This document shows positions 28,061 through 37,201 of a stretch of 64,000 nt of DNA, piece by piece. Each line of letters starts with the position of its first letter. Positions within the stretch are counted from its first letter, which is position 1. The notes below the pieces were generated by a model. That model was given only the letters and a program-made list of their open reading frames with translations. It was not told the origin of the DNA and did not search any database. A program made the position numbers and the translations under genes. The stretch covers positions 1 through 64,000 of the forward strand of contig JAKFVC010000005.1 of assembly GCA_021732415.1 (NCBI GenBank). Direction: 5' to 3'. Source of the DNA: Planctomycetaceae bacterium. Lineage in GTDB: Bacteria > Planctomycetota > Planctomycetia > Planctomycetales > Planctomycetaceae.

Positions 28061-28795
28061 CTACACGAATAGCGGATAGTCGACTCCCAGCGTCGACCGC
28101 TGGATGTTCGTCAACACGCGGATCCCCTGCTCTGCCAAGGTCAGTTGCAGGTCGAGTTGTTCGCGGTTGAATGTACGGCCTTCAGCGGTTCCCTGAATTT
28201 CGACGAATTCATTGGCCCCCGTCATCACCACGTTCATGTCGACTTCGGCGCGGCTGTCTTCCGAGTAGTCCAGATCGAGGAGCAATTCTCCGTCGATCAC
28301 CCCGAGACTCACAGCGGCGACATTCGACCGAAAGACCGGGCCAGCATCGGGCGGCAGGCGGTCGCGGATCGAATTGACGGCTTCAGCCAGGGCGATCCAC
28401 CCTCCCGTAATGCTCAGCGTCCGGGTGCCGCCATCGGCTTCCAGCACATCGCAATCGACATAAATGGAACGCGGGCCCAAAGCAGCGAGATTGACGACCG
28501 CCCGCAAGCTGCGACCGATCAGACGTTGAATTTCCGTCGTCCGGCCATCGACCGAGCCGGCTCGGTCGCGCCCTTTCCGCGGTGAGGTACTTCCCGGCAG
28601 CATGCTGTACTCAGCGGTGACCCAGCCGCGATCCTGTGTTTTCATCCATTTCGGCAGATTTTCATCAATGCTGGCCGTACAGAGGACGGTGGTCCGGCCG
28701 GCGGAAATCAGGATGCTCCCCGCAGTGGCCTTGGTGAAGTTGCGTTCGACACGAATGGGACGAAGCTGGTCAGGGGAACGGTCTTCAAAGCGCAT
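28061..28795 (-). CDS. rph: Ribonuclease PH
   Basis: RNase PH trims tRNA 3' ends by phosphorolysis. The 244-residue protein begins [20 protein letters not shown] and shows [20 protein letters not shown], the substrate-binding [59 protein letters not shown] with the catalytic Asp residues, and [23 protein letters not shown] 28795 matches the usual family start; another ATG lies six codons upstream. It converges with clpC. Confidence 0.96.
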   Translation of the reverse strand: MRFEDRSPDQLRPIRVERNFTKATAGSILISAGRTTVLCTASIDENLPKWMKTQDRGWVTAEYSMLPGSTSPRKGRDRAGSVDGRTTEIQRLIGRSLRAVVNLAALGPRSIYVDCDVLEADGGTRTLSITGGWIALAEAVNSIRDRLPPDAGPVFRSNVAAVSLGVIDGELLLDLDYSEDSRAEVDMNVVMTGANEFVEIQGTAEGRTFNREQLDLQLTLAEQGIRVLTNIQRSTLGVDYPLFV

Positions 28796-28894
28796 GGTAG
28801 ATCTGGTTTTCAAGGTAAATGAGTGATTGCAGGAGTCTTGTGGTGGGGCATTGTACTATTTGAGTTGCAAAGGCGCCTTGCTCGGGCGGATGAA

Positions 28895-29115
28895 ACCGTG
28901 GGACGGGTCTCCTGGCCCGTCCGTCCCCTACTTCGTATTCCTTCGCGTCCTTTGTGACCTTCTGTTTCAATCATTTTTAACAGAAGGTCACGAAGGACAC
29001 GAAGGAGAAAATTCAATGCACTTTGTGTCTGGTTTTTGATCCACTGTGTAACACGACCGCGATTCCCGATCGACGACGGCGGAACGGACGGGCCTGGAGA
29101 CCCCGTCCCACGGTA
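28895..29115. repeat. Nested palindromic element, GGGACGGGTCTCC family, copy 4
   Basis: Outer arms ACCGTGGGACGGGTCTCCTG and its complement (a C is inserted on the right: GACCCCGTCCCACGGT). The inner inverted repeat is CTTCGCGTCCTTTGTGACCT with TCTGTT against AACAGAAGGTCACGAAGGAC with ACGAAGG, at about 28940-29006. It lies between rph and the Gfo/Idh gene. Confidence 0.9.
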
Positions 29116-29246
29116 CGATTGCGACTGGTTGTCAGGTTCAGTTGTTCTGGGGCGGGTTTGGACGGTATCCTGATATCAGATCGGATATTCTCAATGCGTG
29201 GCCGAAGTGCTCTAGGTCTCTTCAACATCAGTGCAGGAGTTTTGCC

Positions 29247-30713
29247 ATGTTCCATCAATCGCGTCGTGAGTTCCTCGAACAGTCCATGCTGGCGGCCGCT
29301 GCCACCGTGGCGGGAACTGGATTCCAGGGTGGCGTCAGTGCCTACGCTCAAGAAGCTTCGACCAGCCCGAACGAAGTCATTCGTGTCGCTGTTATCGGGG
29401 TTCGTAGCCGCGGGACAGAACATCTGAGTGAAATGGTGAAACGGAAAGGCGTGGAAGTCGTCGCGATTGTTGACGTCGATGAGGCAATCGGTCAAACCAA
29501 GGGTGTGGAACGCGTCGAGAAGGATACCGGTAAGAAGCCCGCCTTCTATAAGGACATGCGTAAGGCCTTTGAAGACAAGTCGATCGACGCCGTCTCGATT
29601 GCGACTCCCAATCACTGGCACTCGCTGGCTGCCATCTGGGCGATGCAGGCCGGCAAAGATGTGTATGTGGAGAAACCCGTCAGCCACAACGTCAGCGAAG
29701 GCCGGCGGGTCGTCGAATTCGCCAAGCAGTTGGGCAAAATCTGCCAGGCGGGAACGCAATGCCGCACGATGAAGGGGACGATCGACGCGATCAACTATGT
29801 GCACGCCGGCAAGATCGGTGACGTCAAGCTGGCTCGGGGCTTGTGCTACAAGTCGCGGCCGTCGATTGGTCCGAAGGGGCATTATGAAGTGCCGAAGAGC
29901 GTGGACTACGATCTCTGGTCCGGACCGGCTCCGGTGCTGGACGTGACCCGCAAGCAGTTCCATTACGACTGGCATTGGCAGTGGGCTTACGGCAACGGCG
30001 ATCTCGGCAACCAGGGGATCCATCAGATGGACATCGCCCGCTGGGGTCTGGGAGTCAATGACATTGGCCAGTCTGTGTTGAGCTACGGGGCTCGCCTGGG
30101 TTACGAAGACGCCGGTGAGACGGCCAACACGCAGATCAACATTCACAACTACGGCGACAAGAACCTCGTGTTCGAAGTGCGTGGCTTGCCCACCGACCCG
30201 TTGAAGGGGGCGCGTGTCGGCGTGATCTTCCACGGCTCCGAAGGTTATGTCGTGTTGTCGAGCTACAACGGCGGCGCCGCGTTCGATCTGGAAGGCAAGA
30301 TGACCCAGGAATTCAAGGGGGGCGGAGATCACTTCGGCAACTTCTTCGACGCCGTGCGGTCGCGCAAGGCGGAAAGTCTCAACGGTCACATCGAACAGGG
30401 TCACCTGTCGAGCGCCCTGTGTCACCTCGGGAATATCTCGTATCGCATGGGTGAAGCGGTGGCGGTTGAAGCGGCCAAGGAACGCCTGAAAGACACGGCT
30501 CCTCAGCCCGAAGTGGCCGAAACGTTCGAACGCGTGGCGAAGCACCTCGCCGACAATCACGTCGATATGACGGCGGCGAAGCTGCATGTCGGACCGCTGC
30601 TGGCAATCGATCCCGTCAAGGAGACGTTCACCGGAACCCGCTCCGACGAGGCGACGCCCATGTTGACTCGCGAGTATCGCGCGCCGTACGCGGTTCCCGC
30701 GAAGGTGGGGTAA
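29247..30713 (+). CDS. Exported Gfo/Idh/MocA-family oxidoreductase
   Basis: This 488-residue NAD(P)-dependent sugar oxidoreductase family member begins with a twin-arginine signal (SRREFLEQSMLAAAATVAG). The Rossmann part follows (VIRVAVIGVRSRGTEHLSEM, VVAIVDVDEAIGQTKG), then the family motif in DVYVEKPVSHNVSEGRRVVE. The C-terminal half has FHYDWHWQWAYGNGDLGNQG and HQMDIARWGLG. Planctomycetes carry many exported copies, thought to act on carbohydrates; the substrate here is unknown. ATG 29247 follows GCAGGAG and puts the RR motif about six residues in; the frame extends 35 codons upstream. Confidence 0.92.
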   Translation: MFHQSRREFLEQSMLAAAATVAGTGFQGGVSAYAQEASTSPNEVIRVAVIGVRSRGTEHLSEMVKRKGVEVVAIVDVDEAIGQTKGVERVEKDTGKKPAFYKDMRKAFEDKSIDAVSIATPNHWHSLAAIWAMQAGKDVYVEKPVSHNVSEGRRVVEFAKQLGKICQAGTQCRTMKGTIDAINYVHAGKIGDVKLARGLCYKSRPSIGPKGHYEVPKSVDYDLWSGPAPVLDVTRKQFHYDWHWQWAYGNGDLGNQGIHQMDIARWGLGVNDIGQSVLSYGARLGYEDAGETANTQINIHNYGDKNLVFEVRGLPTDPLKGARVGVIFHGSEGYVVLSSYNGGAAFDLEGKMTQEFKGGGDHFGNFFDAVRSRKAESLNGHIEQGHLSSALCHLGNISYRMGEAVAVEAAKERLKDTAPQPEVAETFERVAKHLADNHVDMTAAKLHVGPLLAIDPVKETFTGTRSDEATPMLTREYRAPYAVPAKVG

Positions 30714-30743
30714 TCGCTTTGGGTTGAAATCTGACATCGAACA

Positions 30744-30780
30744 CAGCCCGGTTGCAGGTTGCGGCCGGGTTGTTTCGTTG
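30744..30780 (+). terminator. Probable terminator after the Gfo/Idh gene
   Basis: CAGCCCGGTTGC pairs with GCGGCCGGGTTG, using G-U pairs, and is followed by TTTCGTTG. It starts 31 bp after the stop. Confidence 0.6.
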
Positions 30781-30990
30781 CGTCTGTGGTCGATTCGTGC
30801 GAGCCATAGACGATTTGTCAGTCTCCCCGGTTGTCCCAAATTACCGATATTCGGTTTGACAAAATTCTGGAATCGCAGTAGACATCTTTCCGCAGGTACT
30901 CGGCTGTCTTCCAGCGCCTGAAGCGTTTTGTTCGTGGTCGAAGTCGGCGGACGCACTGCGCACGTATTTCCGCGTTTGTGGAGACAATGG

Positions 30991-32496
30991 ATGACGAATA
31001 TGGGCCAATCAGCCCCGCCTGATCTCTTGGAAGCCATTATTGTTGGAGCTGGTTTTGCAGGATTGGGGATGGCGATCGCCTTGCGTAAACAGGGGATCCA
31101 GAATTTTGTGATCCTGGAAAAGGCGCAGGACGTCGGTGGTGTGTGGCGGGACAACAGTTATCCGGGAGCCGCGTGCGATGTGCCCTCCCATCTGTATTCG
31201 TTCTCGTTTGAACTCCGTCATGATTGGAGCAGAACGTATGCTCCGCAAGCGGAGATCTACGACTACTTGCGACACTGCGCTCGCAAATACGACATCCTGC
31301 GGCATATCCGTTTCTCCTGTGAAGTCAGCGACGCTCGGTTCGATGGGCAGACCGCGGTGTGGACCGTCACGACGCGCGATGGCTCGCAATTGCGATCGCG
31401 GCTGTTCATTGTCGGAACCGGTCAATTGAATCGTCCGGTCTATCCCAAGTTGCCGGGAATCGAAAATTTCCAAGGCCGCTCTTTTCACTCAGCCAAGTGG
31501 GACCACGACTATTCGCTGGAAGGCAAGCGCGTCGCCGTCGTTGGTACGGGCGCTTCGGCGATTCAGTTTGTCCCCGAATTGGCCGCGAAAGTTGGCCATC
31601 TGAAAGTCTTTCAACGGTCTGCTCCCTACATCCTGCCGCGGGCCAATCACGTTTATTCGAACAGCTTGAAGACCGTATTCAAGATGGCCCCGTGGCTGAT
31701 GCGACTGTATCGCTGGAAAATCTTTTTGTTTCTCGATATCAGGAAGCCCGCGTTCACTAATCGGCAGTGGCTCATGAAAATCGCGACGGAGAGGCCGTTT
31801 CGCAAGCTACTGGCACGACAGGTGGGTGATAAGGCGTTGCAAGAGAAAATGCTGCCGGACTATGCGGCGGGGTGCAAACGCATTCTGCTCTCCAGCGACT
31901 ACCTGTCGACATTTTCAAAGCCGCATGTCGAGCTGGTCACTGAAAAGATCCGGGAAATTACAGCGAATGGTCTGGAAACGACGGATGGCGTTCAGCATCC
32001 CGTGGATGCGATCATTTACGGGACCGGATTCGCCGCAACCGAGTTTTTGGCTCCGATGCGGATCACGGGAACGGGAAATCTGGATCTCAACACGGCCTGG
32101 AAAGAGGGTGCCCAGGCTTACCTGGGGATGACCGTGCCCTCGTTTCCCAATTTCTTTATTCTCTATGGGCCGAACACGAATCTGGGCCACAATTCGATCG
32201 TGTTCATGCTGGAAAGCCAGATCGCGCACATCATGCGTTGCCTGCAGGTCATGCGTGAGAAGCAATGCGATACGATCGAGATTGGCAGCGAGGCCCACCA
32301 GGCCTTCAATACACGAATTCAGTCCTACCTGATCAAGTCGGTTTGGAATCGTTGCAAGTCCTGGTACGCCGATGCCAACGGGCGTAGTACGACCAACTGG
32401 CCAGGATTTGCGACGACTTTCCGCATGATGACCAGTCGCGGTAAGCTGGATGTGTATAAATTCAGCCGCAGTTCAGATGGCGCAGCGGGCACGTGA
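30991..32496 (+). CDS. Flavin-containing monooxygenase, Baeyer-Villiger type
   Basis: This 501-residue FAD/NADPH enzyme has an N-terminal FAD site (IIVGAGFAGLGMAIALRKQG near 15). The type I Baeyer-Villiger/FMO fingerprint FxGxxxHxxxW is present as FQGRSFHSAKWDHD near 160, followed by the NADPH site RVAVVGTGASAIQFVPELA near 179. AIIYGTGFAATEFLAPM closes the FAD domain. Such enzymes insert oxygen next to ketones or oxidise heteroatoms; the substrate is unknown. ATG 30991 follows GGAG; an ATG three codons later is possible. An esterase gene follows by 13 bp, which fits a ketone-to-ester-to-alcohol-plus-acid route. Confidence 0.88.
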   Translation: MTNMGQSAPPDLLEAIIVGAGFAGLGMAIALRKQGIQNFVILEKAQDVGGVWRDNSYPGAACDVPSHLYSFSFELRHDWSRTYAPQAEIYDYLRHCARKYDILRHIRFSCEVSDARFDGQTAVWTVTTRDGSQLRSRLFIVGTGQLNRPVYPKLPGIENFQGRSFHSAKWDHDYSLEGKRVAVVGTGASAIQFVPELAAKVGHLKVFQRSAPYILPRANHVYSNSLKTVFKMAPWLMRLYRWKIFLFLDIRKPAFTNRQWLMKIATERPFRKLLARQVGDKALQEKMLPDYAAGCKRILLSSDYLSTFSKPHVELVTEKIREITANGLETTDGVQHPVDAIIYGTGFAATEFLAPMRITGTGNLDLNTAWKEGAQAYLGMTVPSFPNFFILYGPNTNLGHNSIVFMLESQIAHIMRCLQVMREKQCDTIEIGSEAHQAFNTRIQSYLIKSVWNRCKSWYADANGRSTTNWPGFATTFRMMTSRGKLDVYKFSRSSDGAAGT

Positions 32497-32509
32497 TAAC
32501 AGACCATTT

Positions 32510-33511
32510 ATGACAACGGTTGAGATTGAACAACTCGGTGGACGCTTTGAGCGATTCAAGGCAGCTATCTCCCGGGGGCTTTTGCGTGGTGTGTTCCGCC
32601 CACTATTAGGGCCACCGAACACCGCGGCATTCCAGCGTCGGTGTGTCGGCTGGCTATCGCGTTTCTTACCGGCCCGCGGCGGCGTGGTTCGCGACCGTAC
32701 GATGGCCGGGATTGTTCCAGTTGAAATCACCTCGGTGCGAGCCGCTAAGAGTGCGGAGAAAAGCCCGGGCGCGATTCTCTACATTCATGGCGGTGGATTC
32801 TGTGTCGGCAGCCCGTTCACGCACCGCACGGTGACCTCACGTCTGGCGTTTGAAAGCAGAATGTCTGTCTGGACGCCCGATTATCGGCTGGCCCCGGAAC
32901 ACCCTTATCCGGCGGCTATGGATGACGTGGAGTGTACCTACCGTGAAATGTTGCGAGTCGGTTATACGGCCGAACAAATCGTGCTGGCCGGAGATTCCGC
33001 AGGGGGAGCCCTGGCTTTGGGATTGGCGATCCGGCTACGGAATCAGAACGAGGCTCGACCCGGTGGCCTGATGTTGCTTTCGCCTGTTACGGACCTGGAT
33101 CGAAACTCGGCGAGCCGCCCGTCTGCGAACGTGAATGACCCAATGATTCGCGGCGACTGGCTGGACCAGATTTTTGAATGGTATGCTTGTCCGTCCGACA
33201 CGCCGGAACATAGCCCGTTGAAAATCGATCTGACGGGATTACCGCCCATGTTGATCCAGGTGGGAGACTGCGAACTGCTCCTCTCCGACGCGACGCGACT
33301 CGCGGAGCATGCGGCACGCTATCAACTGGACTGTCGTCTGGAAATCCATCGCGATCGTTGGCACGTGTTTCAACTGCAGGCTCGTTATTTGCCTTCTTCC
33401 AGGGCTGCGCTAAAAACATTGGCGGGCTTCGCACGTTCTGTGACTCAAGTTCCAGACGCCTTGGAAGACTCGAGCATCAAACCGAATGAGGTCAGAGCAG
33501 AGTTCACTTGA
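32510..33511 (+). CDS. HSL-family alpha/beta hydrolase (esterase)
   Basis: The 333-residue enzyme shows the hormone-sensitive-lipase-type oxyanion motif ILYIHGGGFCVGSPFTHR (near 83) and the nucleophile elbow GDSAGGALALGLA (Ser near 163). SDATRLAEHA and HRDRWHVFQLQ (His near 284) come near the C-terminus, where the acid and His of the triad are expected. It would hydrolyse carboxylic esters. It is the second gene of a pair with the monooxygenase. No clear ribosome-binding site precedes ATG 32510; an in-frame ATG at 32477 would overlap the upstream gene. Confidence 0.88.
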   Translation: MTTVEIEQLGGRFERFKAAISRGLLRGVFRPLLGPPNTAAFQRRCVGWLSRFLPARGGVVRDRTMAGIVPVEITSVRAAKSAEKSPGAILYIHGGGFCVGSPFTHRTVTSRLAFESRMSVWTPDYRLAPEHPYPAAMDDVECTYREMLRVGYTAEQIVLAGDSAGGALALGLAIRLRNQNEARPGGLMLLSPVTDLDRNSASRPSANVNDPMIRGDWLDQIFEWYACPSDTPEHSPLKIDLTGLPPMLIQVGDCELLLSDATRLAEHAARYQLDCRLEIHRDRWHVFQLQARYLPSSRAALKTLAGFARSVTQVPDALEDSSIKPNEVRAEFT

Positions 33512-33520
33512 ATGGGCTTC

Positions 33521-33600
33521 CTAATCTTCGTGTCCTTTGTGACCTTCTGTTCAAAATGCATTGGAATTGGAACAGAAGGTCACGAAGGACACGAAGAATG
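33521..33600. repeat. Inner palindrome alone (CTTCGTGTCCTTTG)
   Basis: CTTCGTGTCCTTTGTGACCT with TCTGTTC pairs with GAACAGAAGGTCACGAAGGA with CACGAAG across about 20 bp. This is the inner part of the nested elements at 16635, 24456 and 28895, here without the GGGACGGGTCTCC outer arms. Confidence 0.88.
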
Positions 33601-33656
33601 AAAAGGCGTTTGTGGATTCTTGTATGTGGTAGCGTGAATTGGATCCTTTTCGTTTT

Positions 33657-33683
33657 CGCCGACGCTGGCAGCGTCGGCCACGG
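33657..33683. repeat. GACGCTGGCAGCGTC palindrome
   Basis: GCCGACGCTGGCAGCGTCGG followed by CCACGG is a single hairpin unit of the family seen at 2549. Confidence 0.7.
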
Positions 33684-33800
33684 TCAGAACCCCCATTCCC
33701 ACAAAAAACTCGTGCCGCTAAGATATTGGCTCTAGGGACTTTAAGTGGCGTGAATGCGGTCGCGATGTGACCGCATCTTAGTGGGATGGAGTCTGACCCC

Positions 33801-36800
33801 ATGAGAGACCGGTATTTGTCTCGCTGTGTAAAGGAATCTCGAATTGCCTGGTTGGCGATTCTGTGGATTCTGTCCGTCACTCCGGCGTGGGCCCAGCCTT
33901 CCCTCGGCGTCACGGTCCCTGAAGGTTTTCAGGTGAGTCTCTACGCCGACGATGATCTGGCGCATGATATCTACAGCCTGACCGTGGACGCACGCGGACG
34001 AATTGTTGTTGCCGGCAAAGGCTATGTGCGGATCCTGATCGACGAAGATGGCGACGGCAAAGCCGAAAAGTACCGCCAGTATTCCGACCAGCCGGCCAAC
34101 GGCGCGATGGGGATGTTCTTCCTGGGTTCCGACCTGATCTGCACGGGCGACGCCGGGCTGCTGCGGTTCCGCGATGCCAACGGCGATGATCAGGCCGATG
34201 GTCCGCCGGATGTCTTCTTGCGAGTCAAAACGGGTAACGAACACGACGCCCACGCGATTCGCCGCGGTCCGGATGGCTGGTGGTATTTGATCTGTGGCAA
34301 CACGGCCAATGTTACGGCGGGATATGCCACGCTGCCGAACTCGCCCGTCAAACGGCCCGAGTTCGGCACCCTGCTCCGCTTGAAGCCCGATCTCAGTGGC
34401 GGCGAGGTCTATGCGCACGGGTTTCGGAACTGCTACGACTTTGATTTCGGTCCCCTAGGAGATCTCTACACCTTCGACAGCGATGACGAGCGTGATTCCT
34501 CGCTGCCGTGGTATCGTCCCACGCGGGTGTTTGAGATGCAGCCCAGTCTGCATGCGGGCTGGCAGTCACAAAGCTGGAAGCGACCCGATTATTTCCTCGA
34601 CATGATGCCGGTGCTCGGTTCGTTCGGCCGCGGTTCGCCGACGGGTGTGACGCACTATCGGCACACGCATTTCCCGGCACCCTATCGAGGCGGTCTGTTC
34701 GTGATGGATTGGACGTTTGGCCGCGTGATTTCCATGCCACTGCAGCGGGCTGGGGAAATCTGGCAATCTCAGCCGAGCGACTTCATGCGGGCCAAAGGGG
34801 AATTCGGATTTGCTCCCACCGATTGCGAAGTCGGACCCGACGGCAGTCTGTATGTCGCCGTCGGCGGTCGCGGAACGCGCGGGGGAGTCTTTCGGATCAC
34901 TCATCCCGCAGGCTTGAAGGCTTGGACCGAGCAACAGAAAACGGCCTCGACCGATAAGCTGACCCGCTGCCTGACGGCCATAGATCCGCTCAGCAGTTGG
35001 TCGCGAGCTCTGTGGGAACCGATCGCGAAAGAGTTGGGTCGCGAGCCCTTCGTTGCAGCATCATTGCAGGCCGATTTACCAGTTGCGAGTCGCGTCCGGG
35101 CCATTGAGATCATCACGGAGAAGTTCGGTGGAGTTGATGCTTCGCTCGTCGCGCGGTTGCGTCAGGCGGCCGAACCAGACGTTCGTGCCCGTGCGGCCTG
35201 GTCGCTGGAACGCGGGCTGCCGATTCAAGTGCCGCCGGAAGTCTGGTTGGGCTATCTGCAAGATCCCGATCCCCTCGTTCGACGCGCCATTCTCGAAGCG
35301 GTAGCCACTCATGCTGCCGTTGTCCCGGTGCCGGCGATTGCGGCGGGGTTCCGGCAGGTTCTCGGTGATCCGCAACGATTTGTCCGAATCGCTGCGGCAC
35401 GCGCTGTCTCAGCGTTGGATGCTGCGGGTTTCCAATTGGTGGGTGAAGAAGTTCGCAAAGGGGACTGGCAGACCGCGCTGAGCTATGCCTATGGCAATTA
35501 CCTGCGAAATCGTGGTGATGGCTCTAAGGTGAATGCCTATGCCATTGAAGTCGGCCGGCGGATTCTAGATGCCGATCATCCTCCTGCATTGAAGCTGGAA
35601 GCAGCGCGGTTGATTCAGCTAGGCTTGGGAGATTTGGGCGCGGTCACAAAACTGCCCGCGGCCTATCACGGTTACGCGTCGCCGCTGGATCTCACCAGCG
35701 TCGAGCGTGAGCTTGATCCGTTGCGGGTCGCGGTGACGAAAGGCTATCCCACTGCGGATAAGAATCTGAATTATGAACTCACGCGTTTGATGTCGGTGTT
35801 GTCGGTCTTCAATGATGCGGCATTGAATAGCGTGCTGGCCCAGATTACGGCAGATTCGGATCCGATCGACGATATTCATCATCTGCTGGTGGCCTCGCGA
35901 ATTCCGGTCGATCGCGGCCAGACGCAACGCAAGCTGATCGCGACGGCGCTCGTGAATATCGAGCCCAAATTGCAGGCGCGCAAGATGGTTCAGGATACCA
36001 ACTGGCCCGATCGTTTCACGGAATTGTACGCTACGCTGGTGGATCTCGACCCCGAGCTGCCGGCGGCAATCCTGGAGCAACCGCAGTTTGGCCGCCCCAG
36101 CCACGTCATTTTCCTGACGAGTTTTCCGCCGGACCTGGCACCCGTCGTGCAGAAGAAATTTTTGGAAGCCGTCCAGCGCGATGCGGAGTACCCGTGGAAC
36201 AACGATGTCGTATTCCTGTTCGCCGAGTCCTCATCACCGGAGACGCTGGCCATCTTGCGAGCCCGTTACGAGCACTTCAACACGCGGAGTGCAGCGATGA
36301 TCTCGTTGGCCCGCCGCCCGCTGCTGGAAGACCGTCAGAAGTTTATTGAAGGCCTGAGTTCCTCGCAGCCGGAAGTCTTGCGGGCGAGTGTCGAGGCCTT
36401 GGAAAAACTGCGGCCGGAATCCAATCCGGAGGAAGTCGTCGTCCTCATCAAAACGCTCCGGCGATTGGGGACTGAAGCTGCGGAGTTTCCGCTACGCGAA
36501 CGGGTCGTCGCTCTGTTGGAGCGGGCCACCAATCAGCGATTCCCATTCATCCGGGGACCTCAGGGGCATCGGCCGCAGCCCGAGTCTGTTCAAGCCTGGA
36601 CGAGCTGGGGCCTGAAAGCATTTCCTGCGCTGGCCAATGAATTACAAGGCGGCGCCGGAGCCGAACTGGCCGAGTTGCGAGCGTTTCTGACCAAGGTAGA
36701 TTGGACGATGGGCAACGCCGCCCGCGGCAAAAAACTGTTTGTTGAGCGAAGTTGCAGCCAATGCCACGGCAGCGGTCAGGCATTGGGGCCCAGTCTATCG

Positions 36801-37112
36801 GGAGTCGCGGGGCGGTTCTCGCGCGAGGATCTATTCATCGCCATCGCCCTGCCCGACCGCGATGTGTCGCCACGCTATCAGGCGACCACCATCGAGACCA
36901 AAACCGGTTTGACCCACACCGGCCTGATTGTCTATGAGTCGGCAGAAGGTCTGATCTTACGCAACACGACCAACCAGACGTTCCGGATTGAAACGCCCGA
37001 CATCGAATCCAAATACAAACACAACCGGTCTCTCATGCCAGCCGGATTGTTGAAGGACTTGAAGCCCGGCGATTTCGCAGATCTCTATCGCTATCTGCAA
37101 ACGGTGCAGTAA
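33801..37112 (+). CDS. PVC-type heme-binding protein (sorbosone-dehydrogenase-like propeller, HEAT repeats, cytochrome c)
   Basis: This exported protein has about 1103 residues. A signal peptide (IAWLAILWILSVTPAWAQ) is followed by a propeller like PQQ/L-sorbosone dehydrogenases (GVTVPEGFQVSLYADDDLA; NEHDAHAIRRGPDGWWYL; ADCEVGPDGSLYVAVG-like stretch). A helical middle of HEAT-like repeats spans about 400-950. The C-terminal cytochrome c domain has the heme motif CSQCHG near 985 and a likely Met ligand in NRSLMPAGLLKDL. Planctomycetes carry many paralogues, thought to be periplasmic; the electron donor is unknown. ATG 33801 lies 9 nt after GGATGGAG; ATG 33786 is an alternative. Confidence 0.9.
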   Translation: MRDRYLSRCVKESRIAWLAILWILSVTPAWAQPSLGVTVPEGFQVSLYADDDLAHDIYSLTVDARGRIVVAGKGYVRILIDEDGDGKAEKYRQYSDQPANGAMGMFFLGSDLICTGDAGLLRFRDANGDDQADGPPDVFLRVKTGNEHDAHAIRRGPDGWWYLICGNTANVTAGYATLPNSPVKRPEFGTLLRLKPDLSGGEVYAHGFRNCYDFDFGPLGDLYTFDSDDERDSSLPWYRPTRVFEMQPSLHAGWQSQSWKRPDYFLDMMPVLGSFGRGSPTGVTHYRHTHFPAPYRGGLFVMDWTFGRVISMPLQRAGEIWQSQPSDFMRAKGEFGFAPTDCEVGPDGSLYVAVGGRGTRGGVFRITHPAGLKAWTEQQKTASTDKLTRCLTAIDPLSSWSRALWEPIAKELGREPFVAASLQADLPVASRVRAIEIITEKFGGVDASLVARLRQAAEPDVRARAAWSLERGLPIQVPPEVWLGYLQDPDPLVRRAILEAVATHAAVVPVPAIAAGFRQVLGDPQRFVRIAAARAVSALDAAGFQLVGEEVRKGDWQTALSYAYGNYLRNRGDGSKVNAYAIEVGRRILDADHPPALKLEAARLIQLGLGDLGAVTKLPAAYHGYASPLDLTSVERELDPLRVAVTKGYPTADKNLNYELTRLMSVLSVFNDAALNSVLAQITADSDPIDDIHHLLVASRIPVDRGQTQRKLIATALVNIEPKLQARKMVQDTNWPDRFTELYATLVDLDPELPAAILEQPQFGRPSHVIFLTSFPPDLAPVVQKKFLEAVQRDAEYPWNNDVVFLFAESSSPETLAILRARYEHFNTRSAAMISLARRPLLEDRQKFIEGLSSSQPEVLRASVEALEKLRPESNPEEVVVLIKTLRRLGTEAAEFPLRERVVALLERATNQRFPFIRGPQGHRPQPESVQAWTSWGLKAFPALANELQGGAGAELAELRAFLTKVDWTMGNAARGKKLFVERSCSQCHGSGQALGPSLSGVAGRFSREDLFIAIALPDRDVSPRYQATTIETKTGLTHTGLIVYESAEGLILRNTTNQTFRIETPDIESKYKHNRSLMPAGLLKDLKPGDFADLYRYLQTVQ

Positions 37113-37130
37113 CCCGTAGGATAAGTTCAG

Positions 37131-37188
37131 CCCCCGTGGCGGACGCTGCCAGCGTCCGAGTTCAGACGCTAGCAGCGTCTGCCACGGG
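37131..37188. repeat. GACGCTGCCAGCGTC double palindrome
   Basis: CCCGTGGCGGACGCTGCCAG with CGTCCG, then CAGACGCTAGCAGCGTCTGC with CACGGG: two hairpins that also pair with each other through CCCGTGGC/GCCACGGG. It lies between the convergent PVC and M42 genes. Confidence 0.8.
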
Positions 37189-37201
37189 AGTGCAATGACT
37201 G

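Noticed and set aside
29013-31154. A 713-codon open frame antisense to the Gfo/Idh gene
   Set aside because: It covers the whole Gfo/Idh gene and a repeat element. The sense product is clear, so this is a shadow frame.
33598-33735. A short signal-peptide-like frame (MKRRLWILVCGSVNWILFVF)
   Set aside because: It begins exactly at the edge of a palindrome and runs through a second repeat. There is no independent ribosome-binding site beyond the repeat sequence.
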